A stretch of DNA of 64,000 bases from Lysinibacillus agricola (lineage in GTDB: Bacteria; Bacillota; Bacilli; Bacillales_A; Planococcaceae), in contig NZ_CP067341.1 of NCBI RefSeq assembly GCF_016638705.1, positions 2,855,501-2,919,500 of the forward strand, written 5' to 3'. A program made the position numbers and the translations under genes. Shown in pieces: positions 1 to 8,566 of the stretch (positions are counted from its first letter, which is position 1; every line of letters begins with the position of its first letter). Under the pieces are notes generated by a model. The model was not told where the DNA came from. It saw only the letters and a list, made by a program, of their open reading frames with translations, and did not search any database.

Positions 1-469
1 TAACTTGGTCAGAATTAGGATCATTTACTACTAATGAATTAAATGATTGCCGTGCAAACTGTTCAATATACTTTTGATCATAGCCAGTTAAGAGCTGCCA
101 TTTGCTCTCATCAGGCACTGAATACGGTTTTAAATAATTCGTTAAAACATCCGGCTTATCAACCTCAGGATCAACACTAAAAGCTACAATTTGATAGTCT
201 TCCACGCCTTTATCCTGAAGTGCCTTTTGTACCTCTGTCATGTTGAACGTCATTGGTGGACAAATGGAATTACAATTAGTAAAGATGAACATCGCTAACC
301 ATGGCTTACCTTTAAAATCATCAAGGCCAACCTGTTCATTTTTTTGATTTGTAACCGAAAAATCCTTTACCTCTATATTCATTTCTGGTTCAAATTTATA
401 ACTTCCGCAAGCAGTTAATATGCTACTTAATGCTAGTATCAAAACGAGCATGATACTTTTCTTTTTCAT
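1..469 (-). CDS. SCO1/SenC-family lipoprotein (3' end outside window)
   Basis: Reading leftward from an ATG at 469, the frame stays open to the window edge (about 156 residues seen). The product begins MKKKSIMLVL, has a hydrophobic signal and the lipobox LTAC (Cys21), so it should be an outward-facing membrane lipoprotein. A thioredoxin-like fold of the SCO1/SenC/YpmQ type follows, with the CxxxC copper/redox motif CNSICP after the FKGKPWLAMF strand, and the FSVDPEVDKPD segment. Members of this family deliver copper to the CuA centre of cytochrome oxidase or act in thiol redox control; that role is inferred. The conserved C-terminal His would lie beyond the window. The gene stands apart, with about 590 bases to the next gene, which is divergent. 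Confidence 0.88.
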   Translation of the reverse strand, partial: MKKKSIMLVLILALSSILTACGSYKFEPEMNIEVKDFSVTNQKNEQVGLDDFKGKPWLAMFIFTNCNSICPPMTFNMTEVQKALQDKGVEDYQIVAFSVDPEVDKPDVLTNYLKPYSVPDESKWQLLTGYDQKYIEQFARQSFNSLVVNDPNSDQV

Positions 470-955
470 TTATTTGCCCACTTCCCTTCAATTTACCATC
501 GTTGTTTATTGTATAAATTATAGAAACTAAATACAAGATTATGAGCTTATACTTTCAATTATTTATGTCAAACCTTTGTATATTGTATGATATTGGTATA
601 TTAATATCCTGTATACCAAAAAAAATTCACACTTTTATAAAAATTAAAAAAAGCTGTTTTTTATTATTTCGATTATTTCCCAAGCCATCACACAATTGTT
701 ATATAACAAAGTTTTTTTGCTAATCAAGATCTTCTACCATTTAATGACACGATAATAAATTCCTCAAAATTCTCTTTCGCGTTCAAATTTTCTCCTACAT
801 TCAAAATTATTATCACTAAACTATTTTAGGAATATTATTCTTATAGATAATTCCGTTCTCTTTCATACGGATTATTTCTATTAAATCCTTATTATTTCTA
901 TGTTATTTCCACATTCTGAAAATGATTAAAAATTATAAAAACTCAAAATTTAGTA
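470..955. other. AT-rich intergenic stretch, no gene supported
   Basis: This is the divergent gap between the SCO1-like lipoprotein gene and the first DUF485-symporter operon. It is very AT-rich. One 60-codon frame at 541-723 has no ribosome-binding site and no recognisable protein. The right end carries sequence (TTCTGAAAAT near 915) that recurs upstream of the second symporter operon, so the operon duplication included upstream DNA. Confidence 0.6.
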
Positions 956-984
956 TTGCATTATAAGAATCTTCCCCATAAAAT
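956..984 (+). promoter_or_regulatory. Candidate sigma-A promoter of symporter operon 1
   Basis: TTGCAT (956-961) and TAAAAT (979-984) are separated by 17 bases. The duplicated operon downstream has the nearly identical arrangement TTGCAA-17-TAAAAT at 3342-3370, which supports both calls. Confidence 0.55.
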
Positions 985-1058
985 AAGTGAATATAACGAC
1001 GAATGAAAAAGAAATATGTCGTTTAAAACAGAAATATATCACTTTAGGGGGAATAATA

Positions 1059-1394
1059 ATGGCAAACATTTCTGGGAACAAAAATATAGAATCAATTGAC
1101 TATAATGCAATTGAAGCTATGGAATCGTTCAACAAGTTCGTAAAAAAGAAGAATACCTTCCTTTTCTCGATTACAGCAGTTTTTTTAACACTTTATATTT
1201 TGCTACCAATCCTTGCTTTCCAACCTGTACTACAACAAAAATTCTTCGGAAATATTACGGGCGTTTGGGTTTATTCAGCTGGATTATTCATTATGACAAT
1301 CATTCTTTGTACATTATATGTGAAAAAAGCTGCTTCATTCGATAAAGCTGCGGCGGCAGTGCTAGCAGAGTATCACGAGAAAGGTGGAAAATAA
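1059..1394 (+). CDS. DUF485 membrane protein, copy 1 (YwcB/YjcH-like)
   Basis: A 111-residue protein with two predicted transmembrane segments (around FLFSITAVFLTLYILLP and VWVYSAGLFIMTIILCTLYV) and a charged loop between an N-terminal IDYNAIEAMESF block and the first helix. It matches the DUF485 family (E. coli YjcH, B. subtilis YwcB), which is nearly always encoded just before an ActP-type acetate/solute symporter, as here. I chose the ATG at 1059 because TAGGGGGAATA precedes it; an in-frame ATG at 987 lacks such a site. It ends one base before the symporter start, implying translational coupling. The family's exact role is unknown; a helper of the symporter is likely. Confidence 0.88.
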   Translation: MANISGNKNIESIDYNAIEAMESFNKFVKKKNTFLFSITAVFLTLYILLPILAFQPVLQQKFFGNITGVWVYSAGLFIMTIILCTLYVKKAASFDKAAAAVLAEYHEKGGK

Positions 1395-2948
1395 ATGAAC
1401 TTAGTATCCGTTGGTTTCTTTTTAGCAATCGTTGGTTTAACACTTGTTGTAACATATATCGCAGCGAAGCGTACGTCTTCTGCAGCTGATTTCTATACAG
1501 CTGGCGGCGGTCTTAAAGGTTGGCAAAACGGCTTTGCGATTGCTGGTGACTATTTATCTGCAGCCGCATTTCTTGGGGTGTCTGGTGCGATTGCTTTAAC
1601 TGGTTTTGATGGCTTTTTCTTCTCTGTAGGCTATGTAGTAGCAAACTTAGTTCTTCTCTATATAATTGCAGAGCCTATGCGTAACTTAGGTCGTTATACG
1701 TTAGCAGATATGCTTACTACTCGTTTTAATGAAAAACGTATTCGTGGGGTTGCTGCGTCAGGCACAATTATCATCGTAATCCTTTATATGATCGCACAAT
1801 TAGTAGGTGCTGGTGCCCTTATTAAACTATTATTTGGTATTGAGTACTGGATTGCGGTTTTAATCGTAGGTGTAATGATGACTACTTATGTATTATTCGG
1901 TGGAATGACAGCTACTTCTTGGGTGCAAATTATTAAAGCTAGCCTTCTATTATTCGGGACAGGCTTATTAGCTACATTAGTATTAATAAAATTCGATTTC
2001 TCTCTTATGAAAATGTTTGATACGATCGCTGTAGATCACGGTGAGAAATTCCTTGTGCCAGGGATGAAATATACAAGTTCAATTGATTCTGTTTCGATGA
2101 TGATGGCACTCGTTTTAGGTACATCTGGATTACCACATATTTTAATGCGCTTCTTCACAGTTAAAGATGCCAAAACTGCTCGTTCTTCTATTTCATGGAC
2201 AACTTGGATTACAGCTATTTTCTTCTCATTAACTATTTTCTTAGGTTTTGGGGCATTAAACTTTGTAGGTATCGATCAAATTCTTGCTGAAAGTAAAGCA
2301 GGTAACACTGCAGCCCCACTTCTTGCTAATTTCTTGGGCGGTGATGTGTTAATGGCATTTATCGGTGCAGTAGCATTCGCAACCATTTTAGCCGTTGTTT
2401 CGGGCTTAGTTTTAACAGGAGCTTCTGCCATTTCCCATGACATTTATGGTGAAATCATTAAAGACGGTAAATTAACAGAAAAGCAACAAGTTGTAGCAGC
2501 TCGGACTGGCTCTATTTCTATTGCCATTGTATCCATTATCCTTGCGTTATTTGCGCAAAACTTGAATGTATCATTCTTAGTATCCTTTGCATTTTGTATC
2601 GGAGCTTCAGCAAATTTACCAGTTATTCTTTACACAATATACTGGAAAAAATTCAATTCAACAGGTGCTATAGCAGCCATGGTGACTGGTTTAGTATCAT
2701 GCTTAGTGTTAGGTGCAATGGGACCGAATGTATGGAGTCCTGTTGAAGGTGCAGCTATCTTCGTTGGCAATCCTATCGTACCTTTAGCAGTCCCAGCAGT
2801 CATTACGATTCCACTTGGCTTTATCGCAGGTTACTTAGGCTCTGTGCTATCTTCTAGCAAAGTACCACAGGAAGAAGCAGATCGTATTTATAAGGAAATT
2901 CGCGTTAAAGCAAATACAGGTGTGTCTGTTTCTGATATTTCTCATTGA
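1395..2948 (+). CDS. actP: Cation/acetate-type symporter (SSS family), copy 1
   Basis: A 517-residue sodium:solute symporter of the ActP/YwcA branch, with about 13 membrane helices. Family landmarks include FYTAGGGLKGWQNGFAIAGD near residue 32, YVLFGGMTATSWVQIIKA in the core and GLPHILMRFFTVKD. E. coli ActP imports acetate and glycolate with a cation; the substrate here is inferred. The start follows directly on the DUF485 stop with AGAAAGGTGG as ribosome-binding site. A near copy of this two-gene operon lies directly downstream (3445-5336); the two symporters share long identical blocks but differ in the loop after FDFSLMKMF and at the C terminus. A strong terminator follows about 75 bases after the stop. 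Confidence 0.9.
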   Translation: MNLVSVGFFLAIVGLTLVVTYIAAKRTSSAADFYTAGGGLKGWQNGFAIAGDYLSAAAFLGVSGAIALTGFDGFFFSVGYVVANLVLLYIIAEPMRNLGRYTLADMLTTRFNEKRIRGVAASGTIIIVILYMIAQLVGAGALIKLLFGIEYWIAVLIVGVMMTTYVLFGGMTATSWVQIIKASLLLFGTGLLATLVLIKFDFSLMKMFDTIAVDHGEKFLVPGMKYTSSIDSVSMMMALVLGTSGLPHILMRFFTVKDAKTARSSISWTTWITAIFFSLTIFLGFGALNFVGIDQILAESKAGNTAAPLLANFLGGDVLMAFIGAVAFATILAVVSGLVLTGASAISHDIYGEIIKDGKLTEKQQVVAARTGSISIAIVSIILALFAQNLNVSFLVSFAFCIGASANLPVILYTIYWKKFNSTGAIAAMVTGLVSCLVLGAMGPNVWSPVEGAAIFVGNPIVPLAVPAVITIPLGFIAGYLGSVLSSSKVPQEEADRIYKEIRVKANTGVSVSDISH

Positions 2949-3022
2949 TGGATTTTTACAATCCAAATTATTGCAAAAATATCTATCAATCTTCCTATTC
3001 ATCTTAATAAAAATATCAAGTC

Positions 3023-3050
3023 AAAAACTCGATTTTCTATCGGGTTTTTT
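3023..3050 (+). terminator. Rho-independent terminator after symporter operon 1
   Basis: The stem AAACTCGAT/ATCGGGTTT (one G-T pair) has the loop TTTCT and is followed by a T run. It separates the two tandem operons into independent units. Confidence 0.75.
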
Positions 3051-3341
3051 GATTTTTATTACAAAAAATTTGCTAATTTACTTATTGAACAATACTATTC
3101 CCTTTCCAAAAAACAGAAAAAAACCAATTTTCACTAAGTAAATAGTGTTTATTTTTTTGGGGAAAAACAATTCTTTTTTCTAATTTTAACCTTATTTTCC
3201 GATCAGAAATCCAGACTTGACCTTACTTTATATATTTATCTGAATTTTCTGAAACATCCTATTTTTTTGGCTTTGTCATGTATATTCTCTTTCAAGACTA
3301 TTTTTCTGAAAATTATTTTTTCATAATTTTTCTGAAATGTA
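3051..3341. other. AT-rich gap between the tandem symporter operons
   Basis: There is no coding frame with a plausible start. The stretch consists of T-rich and A-rich runs, with TTTTTCTGAAAATTATT near 3301 resembling the sequence upstream of operon 1. Nothing else is seen. Confidence 0.5.
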
Positions 3342-3370
3342 TTGCAATTTTGTGAACTCTCTCATAAAAT
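3342..3370 (+). promoter_or_regulatory. Candidate sigma-A promoter of symporter operon 2
   Basis: TTGCAA (3342-3347), a 17-base spacer and TAAAAT (3365-3370), matching the promoter of operon 1 in both boxes and spacing. Confidence 0.55.
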
Positions 3371-3444
3371 GAAGATGTGAATTCACTAAACTAGCGAAAT
3401 TAAGTCTTTAAGCAGTAAAAATAAACACAAAATGGGGAATGTTA

Positions 3445-3783
3445 ATGGCGAACAATCAAGCAAACAAGGGCGTCGTGATTGACTATGATGCAATTGCAAA
3501 TCAAGAATCATTTAAAGCACTTGTACGAAAAAAGAATTCATTTCTTTGGTCAATGACTGCAATCTTTTTAGCAGCATATATGTTGCTACCAATTCTTACT
3601 TCGTACACGACAGTACTACACCAAAAGGCATTTGGGGAAATTACTTGGGTGTGGGTATATTCAGCAGGATTATTCATCATGACTTGGGGGTTATGTCACT
3701 TATATGTAGCAAAAGCGAACAACTTTGATAAAGAGGCAAAGGCGATTATCGCCGAATACGAGAACGGAGGTGGCCGCCGATGA
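3445..3783 (+). CDS. DUF485 membrane protein, copy 2 (YwcB/YjcH-like)
   Basis: A 112-residue paralogue of the protein at 1059-1394, with the same layout: an N-terminal VIDYDAIANQESF block and two membrane helices (SFLWSMTAIFLAAYMLLP; VWVYSAGLFIMTWGLCHLYV). The ATG at 3445 has GGGGAA at a good distance; an in-frame ATG two codons earlier lies too close to it. The stop overlaps the next start by four bases (ATGA), a stronger coupling than in copy 1. Function presumably parallels copy 1. Confidence 0.88.
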   Translation: MANNQANKGVVIDYDAIANQESFKALVRKKNSFLWSMTAIFLAAYMLLPILTSYTTVLHQKAFGEITWVWVYSAGLFIMTWGLCHLYVAKANNFDKEAKAIIAEYENGGGRR

Positions 3784-5336
3784 CTAACGGGATGAGTTTT
3801 ACAGCCATATTCTTCTTCGTAGCCATTGTTGGTTTAACATTAGTTATTACATGGTGGGCATCTAAACGAACTTCTTCTGCAAGTGATTTCTATACTGCAG
3901 GCGGTGGATTAACAGGCTGGCAAAATGGACTAGCCATCGCTGGTGACTACTTATCAGCAGCCTCTTTCTTAGGGATTGCCGGAGCAGTTGCATTATTTGG
4001 ATTTGATGGGTTCTTCTTCTCTATTGGTTATTTAGTAGCTTACTTAGTGGTGTTATACATCGTTGCTGAGCCATTACGTAATCTTGGTAAATTTACATTA
4101 GCTGACATGATCACAGCGCGTTTCAATAGCTCTAAAGTTCGTGGTACAGCAGCTTTAAGCACTATTACAATTGTATTATTCTACATGATTGCACAACTAG
4201 TTGGTGCAGGAGCACTTATTCAATTACTTTTAGGAATCGATTATTGGATTGCGGTTTTAATCGTAGGCGTTATGATGACAACTTACGTACTATTCGGTGG
4301 TATGACTGCAACATCTTGGGTACAAATTATTAAAGCTTGTCTTTTAATGTTAGGTACTGTCATTATTTCATTCTTAGTATTAAAAGAGTTCGGCTTTAGC
4401 ATTACAACGATGTTTAAAGAAATGGGAACTGCTACTGATAGCGGTGCAGCTTATCTGAATCCAGGTCTTAAATATACAAATGGTATTGATACTATTTCAA
4501 TGTTAATCGCTTTAGTATTAGGTACAGCTGGTCTTCCGCATATCCTAATGCGCTTCTTTACAGTAAAAGATGCGAAAACTGCTCGTTCCTCAGTTATTTG
4601 GGCTACTTGGATCGTAGGTATCTTCTACGTACTTACTATCTTCTTGGGCTTCGGCGCAGCTAAATTCGTTGGTAAAGAAGAGATTATTTCTGCAAACGCT
4701 GCTGGTAACATGGCTGCTCCACTTCTTGCAGAAGCACTCGGTGGCGATATCCTATTCTCATTTGTGTGTGCAGTAGCTTTCGCAACAATCTTAGCGGTAG
4801 TAGCTGGTCTTGTACTTTCTGGCGCATCTGCCCTATCACATGATATTTACGGTCAAATCATTAAAAAAGGTAAAATTACAGAGAAAGAGCAAGTACTTGC
4901 AGCTCGTATCGGTTCAATCACAATCGCTATTATTTCAATTCTTTTAGCGCTTGGTGCACAAACATTAAACGTAGCGTTCTTAGTATCACTTGCATTCTGT
5001 ATTGCAGGTTCAGCCAACCTACCTGTAATCATCTATACAATCTACTGGAAACGCTTTAATACAGCTGGTGCTGTAACGGCGATGTTAACAGGTTTAATCT
5101 CTGCTTTAGTACTCGTTGCAGTTTCACCAAACCTCTGGAATCCAGTTGAAGGAAAAGCAATTTTCGTTGGTGAGCCGTTAATTATGTTAACAAACCCAGC
5201 TTTAATCTCTGTGCCACTTGGCTTCCTTGGTGGTTTCATTGGAACATTACTTTCTAAAGAAACAAACGATGCGAAATATCGTGAAGTGGATGTTAAAGCA
5301 AACACAGGTATTTCTGTACAGGACGTATCTCACTAA
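3780..5336 (+). CDS. actP: Cation/acetate-type symporter (SSS family), copy 2
   Basis: A 518-residue paralogue of the symporter at 1395-2948. Long stretches are identical or nearly so (SKRTSSASDFYTAGGG, YVLFGGMTATSWVQIIKA, PHILMRFFTVKDAKTARSS), and both end in a related tail (VKANTGISVQDVSH here, VKANTGVSVSDISH in copy 1). Roughly three quarters of positions look the same by eye. Codons differ widely at synonymous sites, so the duplication is not recent. The pair may differ in substrate affinity or in expression. It is translationally coupled to the preceding DUF485 gene and closed by a strong terminator. Confidence 0.9.
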   Translation: MTNGMSFTAIFFFVAIVGLTLVITWWASKRTSSASDFYTAGGGLTGWQNGLAIAGDYLSAASFLGIAGAVALFGFDGFFFSIGYLVAYLVVLYIVAEPLRNLGKFTLADMITARFNSSKVRGTAALSTITIVLFYMIAQLVGAGALIQLLLGIDYWIAVLIVGVMMTTYVLFGGMTATSWVQIIKACLLMLGTVIISFLVLKEFGFSITTMFKEMGTATDSGAAYLNPGLKYTNGIDTISMLIALVLGTAGLPHILMRFFTVKDAKTARSSVIWATWIVGIFYVLTIFLGFGAAKFVGKEEIISANAAGNMAAPLLAEALGGDILFSFVCAVAFATILAVVAGLVLSGASALSHDIYGQIIKKGKITEKEQVLAARIGSITIAIISILLALGAQTLNVAFLVSLAFCIAGSANLPVIIYTIYWKRFNTAGAVTAMLTGLISALVLVAVSPNLWNPVEGKAIFVGEPLIMLTNPALISVPLGFLGGFIGTLLSKETNDAKYREVDVKANTGISVQDVSH

Positions 5337-5350
5337 TAATATGACAACCA

Positions 5351-5385
5351 CCTCGTAAGTTACATACTTACGAGGTTTTACTTTT
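5351..5385 (+). terminator. Rho-independent terminator after symporter operon 2
   Basis: The perfect 10-base stem CCTCGTAAGT/ACTTACGAGG with loop TACAT is followed by TTTTACTTTTT. Confidence 0.88.
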
Positions 5386-5513
5386 TCTTGGCTCATCACC
5401 AAAAGTTAAGGATAACATTTGTTAAAACGTACATCTTGTATATAAGCAACAGTCGGAACGAAAATCAACCCCACATTATGGTATATTCACAATAACAATT
5501 GGAGGTAATGATA

Positions 5514-5696
5514 ATGACGCAATCAAAAGCAAAAAAGAAGCGCATGCATGTAAAGCGCACTAAAGGGAAGGATGTTGAAAAAAATCGCCAAGTCTCCCCT
5601 TTTAGTACACATGAACGGGTGACAAAAACTAAAAAAGAAAGCATTGAACAAAAATTTACAAAGTATAAAAAACACAACCACTCTGAGGATTATTAG
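5514..5696 (+). CDS. Small basic hypothetical protein
   Basis: A 60-residue, Lys/Arg-rich protein beginning MTQSKAKKKRMHVKRTKGKD and ending in HNHSEDY. No membrane segment or known domain is recognised. The ATG at 5514 has a textbook site (GGAGGT, 7-base gap). The terminator stem begins inside the last codons, a compact layout typical of genuine small genes. The charge suggests nucleic-acid or ribosome contact, but that is a guess. Confidence 0.6.
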   Translation: MTQSKAKKKRMHVKRTKGKDVEKNRQVSPFSTHERVTKTKKESIEQKFTKYKKHNHSEDY

Positions 5697-5712
5697 TGGT
5701 TGTGTTTTGTTT
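5671..5712 (+). terminator. Rho-independent terminator overlapping the small gene's 3' end
   Basis: The stem AACACAACCACT/AGTGGTTGTGTT (12 perfect pairs) starts within the coding sequence and is followed by TTGTTT. Confidence 0.8.
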
Positions 5713-6038
5713 CTAATGGAATATCTTGATGGTTATAAGTAATTAGTTTTGGAATAATCAGAGCAAAAGGCAAATGATTTCCATTTTTCATTTTTTCTTC
5801 TAATTAGGTAGAGACTTATAAAGCCAGTAGCTGAAATCAAAATATCTAGCTGGAAAAATGACCAATTCCATATAACTAATAATTCATTTTGATAATCCTG
5901 ATATAAATACTCATTTAGTTTTCTTCATTAACTTCCTGAAGCGAAGCCATGTTTCTGTTTTAGCATACTCCATCAATCGATAAAGCCCTCCAATATAGAC
6001 TTCTATAAATATCTTTAAGAGAACAGCTGTGTTATTTG
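5713..6038. other. Intergenic stretch, at most a peptide-sized frame
   Basis: No supported gene. On the minus strand near 5920-6000, a frame ending LYRLMEYAKTETWLRF, with GGAGGG about 12 bases before an ATG, could encode a peptide of about 20 residues. No family is recognised and I do not call it. No clear terminator for the thiamine operon is seen here. Confidence 0.4.
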
Positions 6039-6788
6039 TTATAAATTATAAAATGTTGTCGTATTTCTTGTGAGGATGTGTGCCGCTTCCTGTGTTGTAA
6101 GCCCCTTGATTGAAGCAATAACCTCAATGGAATGATCCATCATCCAAGGAGACGTTCGTTTATTATCAAAAGGACCTTCGAACGGCCATGGTCCATCTGT
6201 TTCTACCATCATCAGCTCGATTGGATATTTTTTTATAAGCTGTTGAATCTCCCGCTCATACGTACAATCAGGCGTAACGGAAATAAAATACCCATTATGA
6301 ATCATCCGTTCAATCACTTCCTCATCGCCTTTAAACCAATGAAAATGAGCTTTCGTTACATGATGTTTTTCAAGTAAATTACAAGCAATAGCCGCATCCT
6401 CATAAACTGCGTGTAAAACAATTGGTTTATTTAATTCCTTTGCCAACACAATAAAACGTTCTAACAGTGCTTCATAAGGACGCTCATCAATCGCCTTCTC
6501 CTGCCTCAAATAATAAGGTAACCCTACCTCGCCAATTGCCACCATTTCATGAGCATGTTGGTGTATCCAATCGAATAAAGCATCTTCCTCCACTTTACTA
6601 GGTAAAGCTTGTTCAGGATGAAAGCCAAACGCTGCCTTTACCTTTGTATAGGCTTTCGACAACATCAACGTTTTCTCACACGATTGAAGGTTCATGCTAA
6701 CGGCAATCACATGTTCAGCTTCCTCTAACAAAGCTGGTATATCGTTTTCCTTATACTGATCTAAATGAATATGTGCATCAATCAACAT
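6039..6788 (-). CDS. TatD-family metal-dependent hydrolase in thiamine operon
   Basis: A 249-residue TatD-like amidohydrolase. It starts MLIDAHIHLDQ, where HIH supplies two metal ligands; later landmarks are the Glu in VAIGEVGLPYY, His in KPIVLHAVYED, His in KAHFHWFKGD and Asp in VETDGPWPF. TatD proteins are nucleases or hydrolases. Here the gene is last in a TPP-riboswitch operon, overlapping thiZ, so a thiamine-salvage hydrolysis step is an attractive inference. I chose the ATG at 6788 for spacing from AAGGATGAGG; an ATG three codons earlier is possible. It is shorter and more divergent than the housekeeping TatD. Confidence 0.85.
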   Translation of the reverse strand: MLIDAHIHLDQYKENDIPALLEEAEHVIAVSMNLQSCEKTLMLSKAYTKVKAAFGFHPEQALPSKVEEDALFDWIHQHAHEMVAIGEVGLPYYLRQEKAIDERPYEALLERFIVLAKELNKPIVLHAVYEDAAIACNLLEKHHVTKAHFHWFKGDEEVIERMIHNGYFISVTPDCTYEREIQQLIKKYPIELMMVETDGPWPFEGPFDNKRTSPWMMDHSIEVIASIKGLTTQEAAHILTRNTTTFYNL

Positions 6789-7527
6789 TCGCCTCATCCT
6801 TTTCTTCTTTTAAATACGTGAATAACTGTTGTTTTAATGCCGTAAATGTTGCCGAATGTCTAATTTCTTCTTGTCGCGGCCTTGCAAAAGGTACAATCAC
6901 TTCCTTTTTAATTGTAGCTGGCCGTTTCGTGAGTACAATGATACGATCAGCTAAAAAGAGAGCTTCCTCAATACTATGTGTAACGAACAATATAGATTTT
7001 CGATCTTTCTCCCATATCGATAAAAGCCACGCCTGCATTTCAAGCCTTGTAAACTCATCAAGCGCAGAAAACGGCTCATCTAAACATAGAATGGGCTTAT
7101 TACTGACAATTGCACGTATAAACGATACTCGCTGTTGCATACCGCCTGACAACTCATTTGGATAGGCATTTTCAAATGAAGCAAGCCCCACTTTGTCTAA
7201 CCACTCCTTGGCAAGTTTCACATTTGGTTTATGGTGAAGCTCCTCGACAATCGTGACATTTTCTACGATTGTACGCCATGGTAATAAGCATGGCTGCTGA
7301 GGCATATAGCCGATCGTTCCTCTTTTTTGCTGGATATCTGTGCCGTTTAATAAGATAGCTCCCTTATCAATAGAAGAAACACCACCAATTAATTGAAAGA
7401 GCGTGCTTTTTCCACTTCCTGACGGACCGATGATCGCAACAAATTCCCCGTCCTTTACCTCAAAAGATAAATTACGAATGACCGGAAGGGAATCAAAGGA
7501 TTTATCAATGTTTTGAATACTTAGCAT
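6778..7527 (-). CDS. thiZ: ABC transporter ATP-binding protein, thiamine precursor import
   Basis: A 249-residue nucleotide-binding subunit. Walker A GPSGSGKST is near residue 35, the signature is LSGGMQQR, Walker B with D-loop is ILCLDEPFSALD, and the switch His sits in FVTHSIEEA. It resembles the NitT/TauT/ThiZ branch. The start overlaps the permease gene by 23 bases, with GGGGAGAGGG upstream. With the permease and binding protein it forms an importer, probably for a pyrimidine thiamine precursor such as formylaminopyrimidine, as described for ThiXYZ of Bacillus halodurans. The substrate is inferred from the riboswitch and family. Confidence 0.88.
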   Translation of the reverse strand: MLSIQNIDKSFDSLPVIRNLSFEVKDGEFVAIIGPSGSGKSTLFQLIGGVSSIDKGAILLNGTDIQQKRGTIGYMPQQPCLLPWRTIVENVTIVEELHHKPNVKLAKEWLDKVGLASFENAYPNELSGGMQQRVSFIRAIVSNKPILCLDEPFSALDEFTRLEMQAWLLSIWEKDRKSILFVTHSIEEALFLADRIIVLTKRPATIKKEVIVPFARPRQEEIRHSATFTALKQQLFTYLKEEKDEANVD

Positions 7528-8275
7528 GTAGCCCTCTCCCCTTCACAACTAGCTTTTCCAATACTCGAATACCGCTAAATAATAGTAAACTTAAAAATAT
7601 AATGGCAAAAATCGCTACAAACACACGATCTGTTCGAAATGAAGATTGTGCCAATGTCATATAGACACCTATCCCCTTTTTCGCTCCTAGCCATTCAGCA
7701 ATAACAGCCCCCATAACGCTATAGGTTGCCGCAATCTTAATGCCTGAAAAAATCGCTGGATACGCATAGGGCCATTCAAGCTTCCAAAATGTTTGTGCTT
7801 TCGTTGCACCAATCATCTTAAAATAATGCTTCAGCTCAGGTGAGGTTTGACGAAAGCCATCCATTGCCGAAATAACAATGGGGAAAAAGCACACGAGACA
7901 AATAATAATAAGCTTTGGCAATAAACCAAACCCAAACCAGATGATTAATAACGGTGCTAGGACGAGCACAGGGACATTCTGTGACATAATGAGAATAGGA
8001 TAAAATAGCTCCCGAATAAACGTAAAACGATGTAATAACACGGCAACCGTTAGCCCACACAATATCCCAATGGCAAGGCCTAGAAGTGCTAATTGAACAG
8101 TTGCTAAAGCATGCGGCACAAACGTGTCATACGATTGAAAGCCCTCCATCAAAATGGCACTTGGCGCGGGCAATAGCCAATGTGGAACGTCTGCAAAGCG
8201 GACAATTAGTTCCCATATGAATAAGAGGAAGGCGATAAAAAATATCGTCCTTCCTTGTTTTATTGCTTGCTTCAT
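7505..8275 (-). CDS. thiX: ABC transporter permease, thiamine precursor import
   Basis: A 256-residue inner-membrane permease of the BPD_transp_1 (NitT/TauT/ThiX) type with about six helices and the EAA-loop region around ATKAQTFWKLEWPYAYPAIF. The ATG at 8275 overlaps the preceding stop (TGATG); a GTG one codon upstream is also possible. It sits between the thiamine-binding protein gene and thiZ in a gap-free operon. Confidence 0.88.
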   Translation of the reverse strand: MKQAIKQGRTIFFIAFLLFIWELIVRFADVPHWLLPAPSAILMEGFQSYDTFVPHALATVQLALLGLAIGILCGLTVAVLLHRFTFIRELFYPILIMSQNVPVLVLAPLLIIWFGFGLLPKLIIICLVCFFPIVISAMDGFRQTSPELKHYFKMIGATKAQTFWKLEWPYAYPAIFSGIKIAATYSVMGAVIAEWLGAKKGIGVYMTLAQSSFRTDRVFVAIFAIIFLSLLLFSGIRVLEKLVVKGRGLHAKYSKH

Positions 8276-8565
8276 CACTGATATTTTTCCGTTAAGGTTC
8301 CCATTGTAATACCAGTTGGCTGATATAAAATTTTCACTTGCGTAATCACATTAATAGCACCAAGCTCAATCATTTTGTCATTCATTTTTTCAATGATTAG
8401 TAGCAAAGTCGATAGTTCACCTTCCATTGTTGTTTCTAGTGGGTGAACTTCATATTTCACCCCTGATGCATCAATAACCGCAATCGCTGCATCGACAAAT
8501 GGGATCACATCTTCATATTTTTCAGTTTTCGGGATAATTTGTACACTTATTAATGAGTTTGCCAT
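8275..8565 (-). CDS. Thiamine-binding MTH1187/YkoF-like protein
   Basis: A 96-residue cytoplasmic protein of the DUF77/MTH1187 (thiamine_BP) family. The pattern is SVQIIPKTEKYEDVIPFVDAAI then VKYEVHPLETTMEGELSTL, with a ferredoxin-like fold expected. Relatives such as YkoF bind thiamine or its pyrimidine moiety. The ATG at 8565 lies one base after the thiY stop, with AAGGAGAC inside the end of thiY as ribosome-binding site. The location, second in a TPP-riboswitch operon beside an importer, fits intracellular capture or sensing of the imported ligand; this is inferred. Confidence 0.82.
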   Translation of the reverse strand: MANSLISVQIIPKTEKYEDVIPFVDAAIAVIDASGVKYEVHPLETTMEGELSTLLLIIEKMNDKMIELGAINVITQVKILYQPTGITMGTLTEKYQ

Positions 8566-8566
8566 A

